Positions 49,801-57,779 of a stretch of DNA of 64,000 nucleotides are shown here, piece after piece. A model generated the notes under the pieces. The model ran no database searches. It worked only from the letters and a program-made list of their open reading frames with translations, and was not told the DNA's origin. Position 1 is the stretch's first letter; every line of letters begins with the position of its first letter. The position numbers and the translations under genes are program-made. Source of the DNA: Bacteroidota bacterium (GTDB taxonomy: Bacteria > Bacteroidota > Ignavibacteria > Ignavibacteriales > Ignavibacteriaceae); contig JAEXTA010000089.1 in the NCBI GenBank assembly GCA_023453665.1, forward strand, positions 70,860 through 134,859, written 5' to 3'.

Positions 49801-50268
49801 CTAATCATTCTTTTTAACTTCGCCGCCATGGTCTCCAACAAGCATCCACTTGCCGTTTTTCTTCATTAGTATATCCGTCCAGCGTCCTCTTTCTGTATTT
49901 GGTTTACCGTCAGAACTTTCATTCACTTGAACATAATAGTAGTGCGCATAGGCGAAGTCGCCGTTAACCCATATTTTTGCAGGCGTGATTATGTAATACT
50001 GCATTTTGCCCTTGGTGAACCAGTATGCTAATGATTTTTTAGCATCTGCTTTGCCACCCGGAGTTTCATTTTCATAAGACCAGCCGAGGTACGAATCATC
50101 AAAATAATCTAAGAAAGACATTGGATTGCTCGATCCGCTTGCGGCCCAGTACTCTTCAATGCCTGCCCAAACTGATTTTTGTTCGGGTGACCATTGCTGT
50201 GCATTACTGATCTGTGAAAAGAGAATTATAGAAAAGAACAAAACGAACATTGAAAGTGACTGTTTCAT
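49801..50268 (-). CDS. Exported NTF2/SnoaL-like protein
   Basis: The ribosome site TAAGGAGTAGTT precedes the ATG. The 155-residue protein has a signal peptide ending ISNAQ, then a single NTF2-like domain: helical VWAGIEEYWAASGSSNPMSFLDYFDDSYLGW, KADAKKSLAYWFTKG, then the strands KIWVNGDFAYAHYYYVQV and GRWTDILMKKNGKWMLVGDHGG, which is the closing signature of DUF4440/SnoaL-type domains. It could bind or convert a small ligand outside the cell, or be a structural module. It lies in the run of small exported genes with a RidA-like lipoprotein. Confidence 0.8.
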   Translation of the reverse strand: MKQSLSMFVLFFSIILFSQISNAQQWSPEQKSVWAGIEEYWAASGSSNPMSFLDYFDDSYLGWSYENETPGGKADAKKSLAYWFTKGKMQYYIITPAKIWVNGDFAYAHYYYVQVNESSDGKPNTERGRWTDILMKKNGKWMLVGDHGGEVKKND

Positions 50269-50325
50269 AACTACTCCTTAATGTTTTGTGAATTTTATTT
50301 TTGAACGAGAACTATTGTTTAATTT

Positions 50326-50811
50326 TCATTTTGACATGTGCGCTTCCAGCTCTATTTCAATCATGAATTCCGGCAGCGCCAATCCTTTTACTTCCAGCCA
50401 TGATCCCGTGGGAAAATTCTTTTTATAAATATCATTTCTATAAGCAGCTTGATTTAAAAACTCAGCCATGTTAGTTGTGAAAATATTTTCAACCACGACA
50501 TCGTCGAATGTATAACCGTAATGCGTTAAAACTTTTTCAAGGTCGGAATAACAGTTTATCATTTGCTGCCGTAAATCACCGACTGCAGTCGGGGCCCCGG
50601 AATCATTCATACTCACAGCCCCGGATACAATCAAATAGTTTCCAATTCGTACAGCATGTGAATACCCGTAAGCTTTTTCAACCTCAGGACGTAAAAGAAA
50701 ATATTCCTGTGTTTTTGTTTCTTCTTTTGTCTGTTCTGTCTTTTCTTTATTTGTACACGAGCTGAGAATTAAAACAAATGAAATCAGTAAAATTGTTGTA
50801 AGAATTTTCAT
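50326..50811 (-). CDS. RidA-like lipoprotein lacking the catalytic arginine
   Basis: The 161-residue protein has a lipoprotein signal (MKILTTILLISFVLILSSC) and then a full RidA/YjgF-type domain: YSHAVRIGNYLIVSGAVSMND, QMINCYSDLEKVLTHYGYTFDDVVVENIFTTNM and PEFMIEIELEAH. In enamine/imine deaminases of this family the segment before the last strand reads P.RS..V, with an essential Arg. Here it is FPTGSWLEVKGLALPE, with Gly in that place. So it is probably not an imine deaminase of the RidA kind. Export as a lipoprotein is also unusual, since RidA proteins are cytoplasmic. Confidence 0.85.
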   Translation of the reverse strand: MKILTTILLISFVLILSSCTNKEKTEQTKEETKTQEYFLLRPEVEKAYGYSHAVRIGNYLIVSGAVSMNDSGAPTAVGDLRQQMINCYSDLEKVLTHYGYTFDDVVVENIFTTNMAEFLNQAAYRNDIYKKNFPTGSWLEVKGLALPEFMIEIELEAHMSK

Positions 50812-50860
50812 ACCTGGTATTCCTGTTTGGTTTTAAGTTGATAGATTATGTGTTTATTCT

Positions 50861-51301
50861 TCATCTTCCGCTAAGCCATAATTCAAAACTTTTATTTGAT
50901 TCGCCGGATGCATATTTCCAATCAGGCTTTAAGCGCAAACCGCTGCTGCTTCTCCAGATAAATTCTGTTACTGCATTAATATCTTTTGGGTTTAAAATCT
51001 TTATTGCTATTAGTTTTTTGTTTCCTGCTTCAATCTTTAATATTTCTGATTCAATATTTTGTACAAGAAGTGTGTTGTGAATGACTTCTGCCTGTCTTGC
51101 ATCGTAAGTCGCCCAAACGATACCGTTTATTCCTGATAGAAAAATATTTTCATCAAGAGTAAGTGAAAGTTCCACCGAAGTTCCCGCAGGCAGTTTTGGA
51201 AAGTTGGTGTCGCTTAAATCTTGCCACAAAATTGTTCTTAGCGAGTTAAGCACAATTTTTCCTTCTGGCTGATAAATACCTTTTGTTCGTAGAATATCCA
51301 C
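50861..51301 (-). CDS. Hypothetical protein, start uncertain
   Basis: I do not recognise this product. From a GTG at 51301 it has 146 residues. There is no ribosome site and no signal peptide. The frame is open to 51325 without a usual start, so the N terminus is doubtful. The sequence is a mixed alpha/beta domain with NSLRTILWQDLSDTNFPK, IKILNPKDINAVTEFIWRSSSGLRLKPDWK and a WLSGR end. The length and lack of internal stops support a real gene. It may be a remnant of a longer gene, because REP-like repeats lie just upstream. Confidence 0.5.
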   Translation of the reverse strand: MDILRTKGIYQPEGKIVLNSLRTILWQDLSDTNFPKLPAGTSVELSLTLDENIFLSGINGIVWATYDARQAEVIHNTLLVQNIESEILKIEAGNKKLIAIKILNPKDINAVTEFIWRSSSGLRLKPDWKYASGESNKSFELWLSGR

Positions 51302-51418
51302 TTTGTTAATTGCGCTGGTTTTTATTTAGAAAAATGACGGGACAAAAGTAGGCGAAAGGGGGTGCGTTATCTTGTACTATTAACGCAATTGTTTGGACTT
51401 TTTTGTCAATTTCAACAT

Positions 51419-51511
51419 TTCTAAGTGTTTCTTAGTGCTCTAAGTGTCTTCGTAGTGAACAAGATTTTAATTTACCACTAAGTCACTAAGGACACTTAGT
51501 TACACTAAGAG
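51419..51511. repeat. Inverted pair of CTAAGTGTC-type repeats
   Basis: The left side has TTCTAAGTGTTTCTTAGTG, CTCTAAGTGTCTTCGTAGTG; the right side has CCACTAAGTCACTAAGGACACTTAGTTACACTAAG, which read on the other strand gives the same CTTAGTG/CTAAGTGTC words. The two copies face each other around AAGATTTTAAT, so they can fold into a long imperfect hairpin. Confidence 0.65.
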
Positions 51512-51528
51512 TTAAAAACGAATATAGA

Positions 51529-54500
51529 TTACTGTGTTTTATATTCAGATGGCGACACACCAAACTGCTTTTTAAACGCCCGGGAAAAATACGCCTGGTC
51601 ATTAAAACCAACCTTGTAACAAATTTCTGCAACTGTTCCCGCGTTTTGCTTTAGTAAATCAGCAGCATGTTGAAGACGGAAAGATCTTATTAATTGTCCG
51701 GGAGGCTGATCGATAAGCGCATTTAATTTTCTTGTAAGCTGTGAGACGCTCATATTCATTTTTTCAGCAAGAGTTTCAACCCCGAATTGTTCTTCCTCAA
51801 AATTAGTTTCAATTAATTTTGTCACCTTTTCAAGAAATATTCTGTCAACAGAATTAGCCGAAACCTCTGAGGGTTTGATTAAAGTTGATGTGCTGAATTT
51901 TTTCCTGAGCAGCGACCTTTGATAGATTAAATTCTTTACTCTTACTCTAAGCTCTTTTGCGCTGAATGGTTTTGTAAGATAGTCATCAATACCGGTTTCA
52001 AGTCCTTCAATCCTGTCGTCAAGTCCCGCCTTTGCCGTAAGCATAATAATAGGTATGTGGCTTGTCTTTTCATCATGCCTGATTTCTTTACTTAGTTGAT
52101 ACCCATCTTTCTTCGGCATCATTACATCTGTTATAATTAGATCCGGAATTTCTTTTTGAGCAATAAGTAATGCTTCCTCACCATTCATCGCTTCATAAAT
52201 TTTATACTGAGCCTCTAACTGTTCACGAATATATGCACGTACATCTGCGTTATCCTCGGCTATCAAAATAATCTCAGGCTGGATTTGGAGAGTTGGGGGT
52301 TGGATATTGGTGATTGGAGTTAGTCCCGATTCAGAGAGATTAACTTCATCTAGAGTTTTTTCTTCATAAGATTTGTTTACAGACAAGTCAATGAATTTTT
52401 CTTTTGTGTTCTTTAAATCACCGCAAGGAAAAGTTATTATAAATTCCGAACCTTTGTTCTCTGTGCTGCTTACTGATATTTTTCCTCTGTGTAATTCCAC
52501 TAATTCTTTCGTAAGCGCCAAACCAATTCCTGTTCCTTCGTGTTCGCGGGTCATTGAATTGTCAACCTGGTAAAAACGGTCAAAGATATGCGGAAGCCTG
52601 TCCGCAGGTATTCCAATGCCGGAATCTTTGACACTGATTTCAATAAAATCTTTTATGTTGTAATCCCGAACCTGCCCGACCGGCAGGCGGGCTTGTTTCG
52701 GGATCTCCCATTTTATGGAAGATGCTGAAATAAATTCATTATGACGTACGATTATTGAAACTTTTATTTCACCCGGTGATGATGTAAACTTGAATGCATT
52801 CGATATAAGATTAAAAAATATTTTTTCCATTTTATCCGGGTCAAACGCGAGCTGAATATTTTCACATTCCGATTCAAAAAGAAGTGTTATATTTTTTTCT
52901 TCCGCCATAGATTCAAATGAATAAAAAAGACTTTTAAGAAACGAGACTATGTTATGCTGTTCTGAATTTAACTCCATGCTGCCTGCTTCAAGTTTAGATA
53001 AATCCAATAACTGATTGATCAATGTCAGTAAACGTCTTGCGTTCCTGTTTGCAACCTGCAGCTTCCCTTTTTCTTTTGTTTCAATGTCTGAAGTCATAAC
53101 GCTTTCAATCTGCCCGAGAATTAATGTAAGCGGTGTACGAAACTCATGCGAGATGTTCGCAAAGAAATGTGATTTAACCTGGTCAAGATTTCTCAGTGAA
53201 TCTGTTTCAACTTTTTCAAGTTTTAACTGGTTTTTAAGTTTTATTCTGTTCAATTCATATTTTCTTATCCAGTAAAGTCCCGAAATAAATAATAATCCAT
53301 CTACAACATAAGCCCACCAGGTGCCCCACCAGGGCGGCGTAACGATAATAGTAATTTTTATTCCTTCTTCATTCCATATACCATCATTGTTCGAACCTTT
53401 AACACGAAAAACATATTCGCCGGGGGAAAGATTTGTGTATGTTGCCGTTCTTACTGTGCCTGAATTAATCCATTCGTTGTTAAAGTTTTCAAGCATATAA
53501 GCATATTGATTTTTTTCAGGTGCGGAATAGTCCAGGGCAGCAAATTCTAATTGTATAAAATCTTCATCATACGATAAGTTTATATTTTTTATTTCGGAAA
53601 TGATTTGCTGTATGGATGTTTCTTTTTCTTTTGATGATGATGAGTTGTTAAAGATTTTAAATCCAGTTAACACGATTTCCGGTTTGAATGGATTTTCTTT
53701 TATTAATTCAGGATAGAAATAATTTAAACCATTTATGCCGCCAAAGAAAAATTCACCTTTTTTGCTTTTATAAAACGCGCCCGTATTAAATTCATTGCTT
53801 TGCAGCCCGTCACTTACATTAAAATTTCTGAATGATTTTGTTTTAATGTTAAATCGCGAAAGCCCTTTGTTTGTGCTCAACCATAAATTGCCGCTGGCAT
53901 CACTTAAAATCCCGTATACAACATTATTTGGTAAACCATCTGCTTCTGTGTAATGTTCAAACTTTTCTGTTTCAATATTAAATTTGTTTAAACCGCCTCC
54001 GCCTGTACCAATCCATAAATATTTTTCAGGCTCATACGGATCAGCACAAATTGATTTAACATTATTTTCATTTAGGCTTTGCGGATCAGACGCATCTGTG
54101 TTGTAGTGTGTTATCAATTCAGACGCAGAGTTAAAATGTGTTAACCCATACTTTGTGCCTAACCAGAAGTTTTTCTGTTGATCTTCGTGAATCACAGCTC
54201 TTAAGTTTTCGTTACTCTCGTGATGGTCTTGTCTTAATTTATGTCTTTTGAATATTCCTTTTTCACGGTCGATCAAACGACAAAAATAATTTTCTGTTGC
54301 TATCCAGATTCTTTTTTGTGAATCTTCAATCACAGCGCTTACATTTTTTTGAGGCAACCCGGATTGGTCTTTGTAATTGTATTTATATAAACGAACACCT
54401 CCATTTGCGGGATCGTATCTGAATAAACCCTCGGTTGAGCAAACCCATATTTTTCCGTCGGATGAATTGATCATTGAAAACCCGCCTGTGTTACCAAAAG

Positions 54501-55785
54501 CGTCAATATCATAAGAAGTTTTTTCAAAGCTCCTTAGCTCATCGGTGGTGCGCTTCCATCTGTATAGAACTTCTGTGCTTATCCAGATATTTTCGTCGTC
54601 GTCTTCAACAATTGAACGAATGCTGAAACCCGTTACTCTCGATGAAGATTCTTTTTTTCTTTTATAAGTTGAAAACCTGTTCGCTTTAGGATCATAAATA
54701 TTAATTCCGCCGCCGGCTGTACCAACCCAGACAATTCCTGTTTTGTCGAGGCATAAACTTGAAACCAAATTATAGCTCAGGCTTTTAATATCGAAAGGAT
54801 CATTTCTTATATAACTGTATGATTTTGTTTGTGTATCGAAGATCATAAGTTCTGCCGCGGTGCCAAGCCACAACTTACCGTTGCGGTCTTCAATAATATC
54901 GCGTATAACTCCCCAGCCATACCTGAACACATCGTAGTGATGCGGATAAGTTTGATAGTGTCCATTTTCTCTTTCAAATAAAACTAACCCGCTCAAATTA
55001 CCAAGCCATAGATTTCGTTTACTATCTTCATAAATTGATGTGACGCTGGTTTCGTTAGGATCAAATGGCGCCGCAGGATTTTTGCTTCTAATAACATATT
55101 CAGTGAAACGTTTTTTTGTTTTATCAAATTTACTCAGACCGTTTTCAGTTCCTGCCCAAAGTATTCCTTCAGAATCTACAAAGAGCGAATAAACTTTGCT
55201 GCTGCCTAAATCCGATTCAATGTTATAATTATTGATATTCTTAATTGAAGTTTTATTTTGTTGATTATACTGAACAGACAGTCTAAACAATCCATTGCCA
55301 TTTGTTCCTATCCAGATATTTGAATCTTTATCCCGAACAATAGAAGTAACCTCTGAAGAAATGTTTTCGTTTTCATCTGAATTCAGATTAATTCTTTTAA
55401 AAGATCCGTTGAGAGGATTATAAATACAAATACCGCCATCAACAGTTCCGACCCATATTAATCCGCTTGAGTCTTCGAAGAGCGCTGAAATATTATTTGA
55501 AGAAATTGTTGTTGAATCAAAGGGGTTGTGACTGAAGACAGAGAAAGAATATCCGTCATAACGATTTAAGCCATCGCTTGTTCCAAACCACATAAATCCC
55601 CGTCTGTCCTGTAGAATTGCGAACACTGCATTCTGTGACAGACCGTCATTGATAGTAAGATGCCTGAAATTAATTGACTGGGCAAAAAGAATGCTGCTGT
55701 AGATGTACAGCAGCATAAAGAAAGGTAATGTTGCTTTTTTAAATGCGGAACAATACAGTGTAAAAGAAAAATTACCGGATCGCAT
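51529..55785 (-). CDS. Hybrid two-component system protein (propeller sensor, kinase, receiver, AraC)
   Basis: The 1418-residue protein is an all-in-one hybrid two-component system. An N-terminal membrane signal segment (to about 35) is followed by about fourteen reg_prop blades (40-750; FGTSDGLNRYDGYSFSVF, WVGTAGGGINIYDP), a Y_Y_Y domain (about 760-820), a membrane helix near 825-850, HisKA with FANISHEFRTPLT (His880), a HATPase (NAFKFT, DSGIGIP, GTGIGLALTKEL), a receiver (about 1165-1285; acceptor Asp1220 in LIITDVMMPKKDG) and an AraC DNA-binding domain (about 1310-1418; VAEICYKVGFNDQAYFSRAFKKQFGVSPSEYK). Known relatives in Bacteroidetes sense glycans and activate uptake genes; none is adjacent here. 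A palindrome inserts residues ~1029-1041 in frame. Confidence 0.95.
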   Translation of the reverse strand: MRSGNFSFTLYCSAFKKATLPFFMLLYIYSSILFAQSINFRHLTINDGLSQNAVFAILQDRRGFMWFGTSDGLNRYDGYSFSVFSHNPFDSTTISSNNISALFEDSSGLIWVGTVDGGICIYNPLNGSFKRINLNSDENENISSEVTSIVRDKDSNIWIGTNGNGLFRLSVQYNQQNKTSIKNINNYNIESDLGSSKVYSLFVDSEGILWAGTENGLSKFDKTKKRFTEYVIRSKNPAAPFDPNETSVTSIYEDSKRNLWLGNLSGLVLFERENGHYQTYPHHYDVFRYGWGVIRDIIEDRNGKLWLGTAAELMIFDTQTKSYSYIRNDPFDIKSLSYNLVSSLCLDKTGIVWVGTAGGGINIYDPKANRFSTYKRKKESSSRVTGFSIRSIVEDDDENIWISTEVLYRWKRTTDELRSFEKTSYDIDAFGNTGGFSMINSSDGKIWVCSTEGLFRYDPANGGVRLYKYNYKDQSGLPQKNVSAVIEDSQKRIWIATENYFCRLIDREKGIFKRHKLRQDHHESNENLRAVIHEDQQKNFWLGTKYGLTHFNSASELITHYNTDASDPQSLNENNVKSICADPYEPEKYLWIGTGGGGLNKFNIETEKFEHYTEADGLPNNVVYGILSDASGNLWLSTNKGLSRFNIKTKSFRNFNVSDGLQSNEFNTGAFYKSKKGEFFFGGINGLNYFYPELIKENPFKPEIVLTGFKIFNNSSSSKEKETSIQQIISEIKNINLSYDEDFIQLEFAALDYSAPEKNQYAYMLENFNNEWINSGTVRTATYTNLSPGEYVFRVKGSNNDGIWNEEGIKITIIVTPPWWGTWWAYVVDGLLFISGLYWIRKYELNRIKLKNQLKLEKVETDSLRNLDQVKSHFFANISHEFRTPLTLILGQIESVMTSDIETKEKGKLQVANRNARRLLTLINQLLDLSKLEAGSMELNSEQHNIVSFLKSLFYSFESMAEEKNITLLFESECENIQLAFDPDKMEKIFFNLISNAFKFTSSPGEIKVSIIVRHNEFISASSIKWEIPKQARLPVGQVRDYNIKDFIEISVKDSGIGIPADRLPHIFDRFYQVDNSMTREHEGTGIGLALTKELVELHRGKISVSSTENKGSEFIITFPCGDLKNTKEKFIDLSVNKSYEEKTLDEVNLSESGLTPITNIQPPTLQIQPEIILIAEDNADVRAYIREQLEAQYKIYEAMNGEEALLIAQKEIPDLIITDVMMPKKDGYQLSKEIRHDEKTSHIPIIMLTAKAGLDDRIEGLETGIDDYLTKPFSAKELRVRVKNLIYQRSLLRKKFSTSTLIKPSEVSANSVDRIFLEKVTKLIETNFEEEQFGVETLAEKMNMSVSQLTRKLNALIDQPPGQLIRSFRLQHAADLLKQNAGTVAEICYKVGFNDQAYFSRAFKKQFGVSPSEYKTQ
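52665..52702. repeat. In-frame palindrome in the hybrid kinase ATPase domain
   Basis: CCCGAA and TTCGGG are outer arms; CCTGCC and GGCAGG are inner arms, around CGACC. On the coding strand the element gives PKQARLPVGQVR, between two strands of the HATPase domain. No frameshift results. Confidence 0.65.
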
Positions 55786-55895
55786 CTCTGTAAATTATTT
55801 CTGATTAATGTGGTTGAATATAATTTACAGATTATTTGTTCACATAAATAGCGTCATTTAGAATTTTATTAAAGCGCGATTTACTTAATTCTACA

Positions 55896-57395
55896 TCACT
55901 TAATCATCAGCATCTTTTTAGTTTCGACAATATTTCCGGATTCAAGTTTATACAGATAAACTCCGCTTGATAGATTTGAACCATCAAATGTAATTTCATA
56001 ATCGCCTGCTTGTTTATTCTCATTTACCAGCGTGGCGACTTCATTGCCCAATACATTATATACTTTCAATATCACATTTGATGTTTGACCATTCACATTT
56101 GCCGGGATCGAATATTTAATCTTTGTCGATGGATTAAATGGATTCGGATAGTTCTGCTCAAGCGAAAATGTTTGAGGAGCTTCAACACTTACTTCTGATT
56201 TTAATTCAAAATATTCGAAAGAACCATCAAAGTCTGTCTGTTTTATTCTGTAAGAATATTTTCCTGTTGAAAGATTTTTATCAACGAAACTATAATTAGT
56301 CTGTTCAGTCGTATTTCCTCTTCCTTCAACAAACCCGACTTTGACAAAACCTGAATTGTTAACTTTTCTTTCTAATTCAAATCCCCTGTTATTTATTTCA
56401 CTTGCCGTACTCCATTTTAATGTTATTGAACTTCCGTTAACCGATGCAGTGAATGAGTTAAGCTCAACGGGAAGATTTGGATTATCATACTTAACTATTG
56501 TTCCGTTATCGCCAACTGTCCAGCCTTTTCCGCGATGAAGGAAATATGCTTCATTCAAAGTTGAAGATGAACCGCATGGCTGGCTTGTCCAGGATTGTCC
56601 GCCGTTAGTTGTGAAGAAAATTGTTCCGGCGATACTTACGCCCCATCCGTTATTGGCATCTTTAAAATAAATTCCGTTAACATCAAAGAAAATTCCCGAG
56701 TTGCGTGTAACCCAGTTTTGTCCGCCGTCACTTGTATAAATGAATGTGGAATTGTTACCCCCGGAAAAACCTACATTGTCATTAATAAATTGAATATCGT
56801 GAAGATCATTACTTGAAACAGGGGCTGTTTGAGTAGTCCAGTTTGAACCAGAGTTAGATGAGTATCTTATTACTCCATCATCACCAACCGCCCAGACATT
56901 TCCTGAACCCGAAGCTGCGGCTCCTCTGAATCTTGTTGTTGTTCCAGAATTCACCACAGTCCATGATGCGCCATTATCATTGGAGACAGCGGCAAGTCCG
57001 TCATCACCGGCAGCGAAAACCATATTGCCTGAGCCTGAACTAACTTTGCGGAATTGTTCTGTTGTTCCACTTGAAACAGGACTCCAGGTAGTCCCGCCAT
57101 TTACAGTTCTAACAATCGTTCCATTATCACCAACAGCTATCCCGATGTTTGCATCTTTAAATAAAATAGAATTAAGATCATTTCCGGTTGCTGTAACCTG
57201 AGTCCAGTTTTGTCCGGCATTTGTAGTTCGTAATAAAGTTCCTGCATCTCCGCAAACCCAGCCTGTAAGTTCGTCGATCATATAAACGTCATTTAATATT
57301 TGTGTTGTTCCGGAAGTTTGATATTGCCAGAATTGTGAGTAGCCTGTTGAACAGATTATAACAGAGAAAAGAAGAGTATAAAAATACCTTTTCAT
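55896..57395 (-). CDS. Secreted YCF48-like propeller protein with FN3-like module and T9SS sorting domain
   Basis: The 499-residue protein has a signal peptide (to about residue 19), then seven YCF48/BNR-type blades (20-305; GTLLRTTNAGQNWTQV, GTIVRTVNGGTTWSPV, STFIYTSDGGQNWVTR), enough for one propeller. PVELNSFTASVNGSSITLKWS opens an FN3-like module (about 310-400; FELERKVNNSGFVKVG, YSYRIKQTDFDGSF), followed by a T9SS sorting domain (NYPNPFNPSTKIKYSIP...TKKMLMIK). A homologous upstream region with the 61928 gene, including TGTCAC and TTCAAACAAT words, suggests shared control. Confidence 0.88.
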   Translation of the reverse strand: MKRYFYTLLFSVIICSTGYSQFWQYQTSGTTQILNDVYMIDELTGWVCGDAGTLLRTTNAGQNWTQVTATGNDLNSILFKDANIGIAVGDNGTIVRTVNGGTTWSPVSSGTTEQFRKVSSGSGNMVFAAGDDGLAAVSNDNGASWTVVNSGTTTRFRGAAASGSGNVWAVGDDGVIRYSSNSGSNWTTQTAPVSSNDLHDIQFINDNVGFSGGNNSTFIYTSDGGQNWVTRNSGIFFDVNGIYFKDANNGWGVSIAGTIFFTTNGGQSWTSQPCGSSSTLNEAYFLHRGKGWTVGDNGTIVKYDNPNLPVELNSFTASVNGSSITLKWSTASEINNRGFELERKVNNSGFVKVGFVEGRGNTTEQTNYSFVDKNLSTGKYSYRIKQTDFDGSFEYFELKSEVSVEAPQTFSLEQNYPNPFNPSTKIKYSIPANVNGQTSNVILKVYNVLGNEVATLVNENKQAGDYEITFDGSNLSSGVYLYKLESGNIVETKKMLMIK

Positions 57396-57460
57396 ATCAC
57401 CCTCGTAAGATTATTTGTTGATTGAATTGTTTGAAGATAAAGTATCCGCACAAGATCAAA

Positions 57461-57470
57461 AGGTGACAAT
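57461..57470 (-). promoter_or_regulatory. TGTCAC box upstream of a T9SS gene
   Basis: ATTGTCACCT on the minus strand, 66 bases before the ATG at 57395. A second, similar GTCACTTA lies at 57483-57490. Confidence 0.25.
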
Positions 57471-57553
57471 CCATAATATTTTAAGTGACTCTTACTATTA
57501 TTTTTTTTTAAGTTTGAACAGAAGATCAGATACAATTAAGCTGGAAAAATAAT

Positions 57554-57715
57554 ATGAGCAAAAAAGTTGAAGTAGCCGGAATTATGGGTCCGGTATGGTT
57601 TATCGGTTGGTTATTTACAATCGGTTTTTTGAAACTTACTTTCTTTAAAGGATTATTAGCACTGGTGATATGGCCTTACTACATAGGCGATTTCCTTGCC
57701 GGTAAAATGGTTTAG
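57554..57715 (+). CDS. Small membrane protein (53 residues)
   Basis: A short frame from the ATG at 57554 encodes MSKKVEVAGIMG followed by two hydrophobic stretches (PVWFIGWLFTIGFL and GLLALVIWPYYIGDFLAG), ending KMV. The product is a plausible two-helix membrane protein with a cytoplasmic Lys-rich start; Trp, Gly and aromatic placement is not random. TGGAAAAATAAT precedes it, a weak site. It lies alone on the plus strand between two minus-strand T9SS genes, and a terminator follows 16 bases after the stop. It accounts for the only long stretch otherwise free of genes. Confidence 0.6.
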   Translation: MSKKVEVAGIMGPVWFIGWLFTIGFLKLTFFKGLLALVIWPYYIGDFLAGKMV

Positions 57716-57730
57716 TTAGTCACTATAAAT

Positions 57731-57760
57731 AAAAAACCCCGACATTCACTGCCGGGGTTT
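57731..57760. terminator. Bidirectional terminator
   Basis: AAACCCCG (57734-57741) pairs with CGGGGTTT (57753-57760), with A runs on the left and T on both strands beyond the stem. It can end both the small plus-strand gene and the convergent gene that stops at 57780. Confidence 0.75.
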
Positions 57761-57779
57761 ATTTACACATCAACTAATT

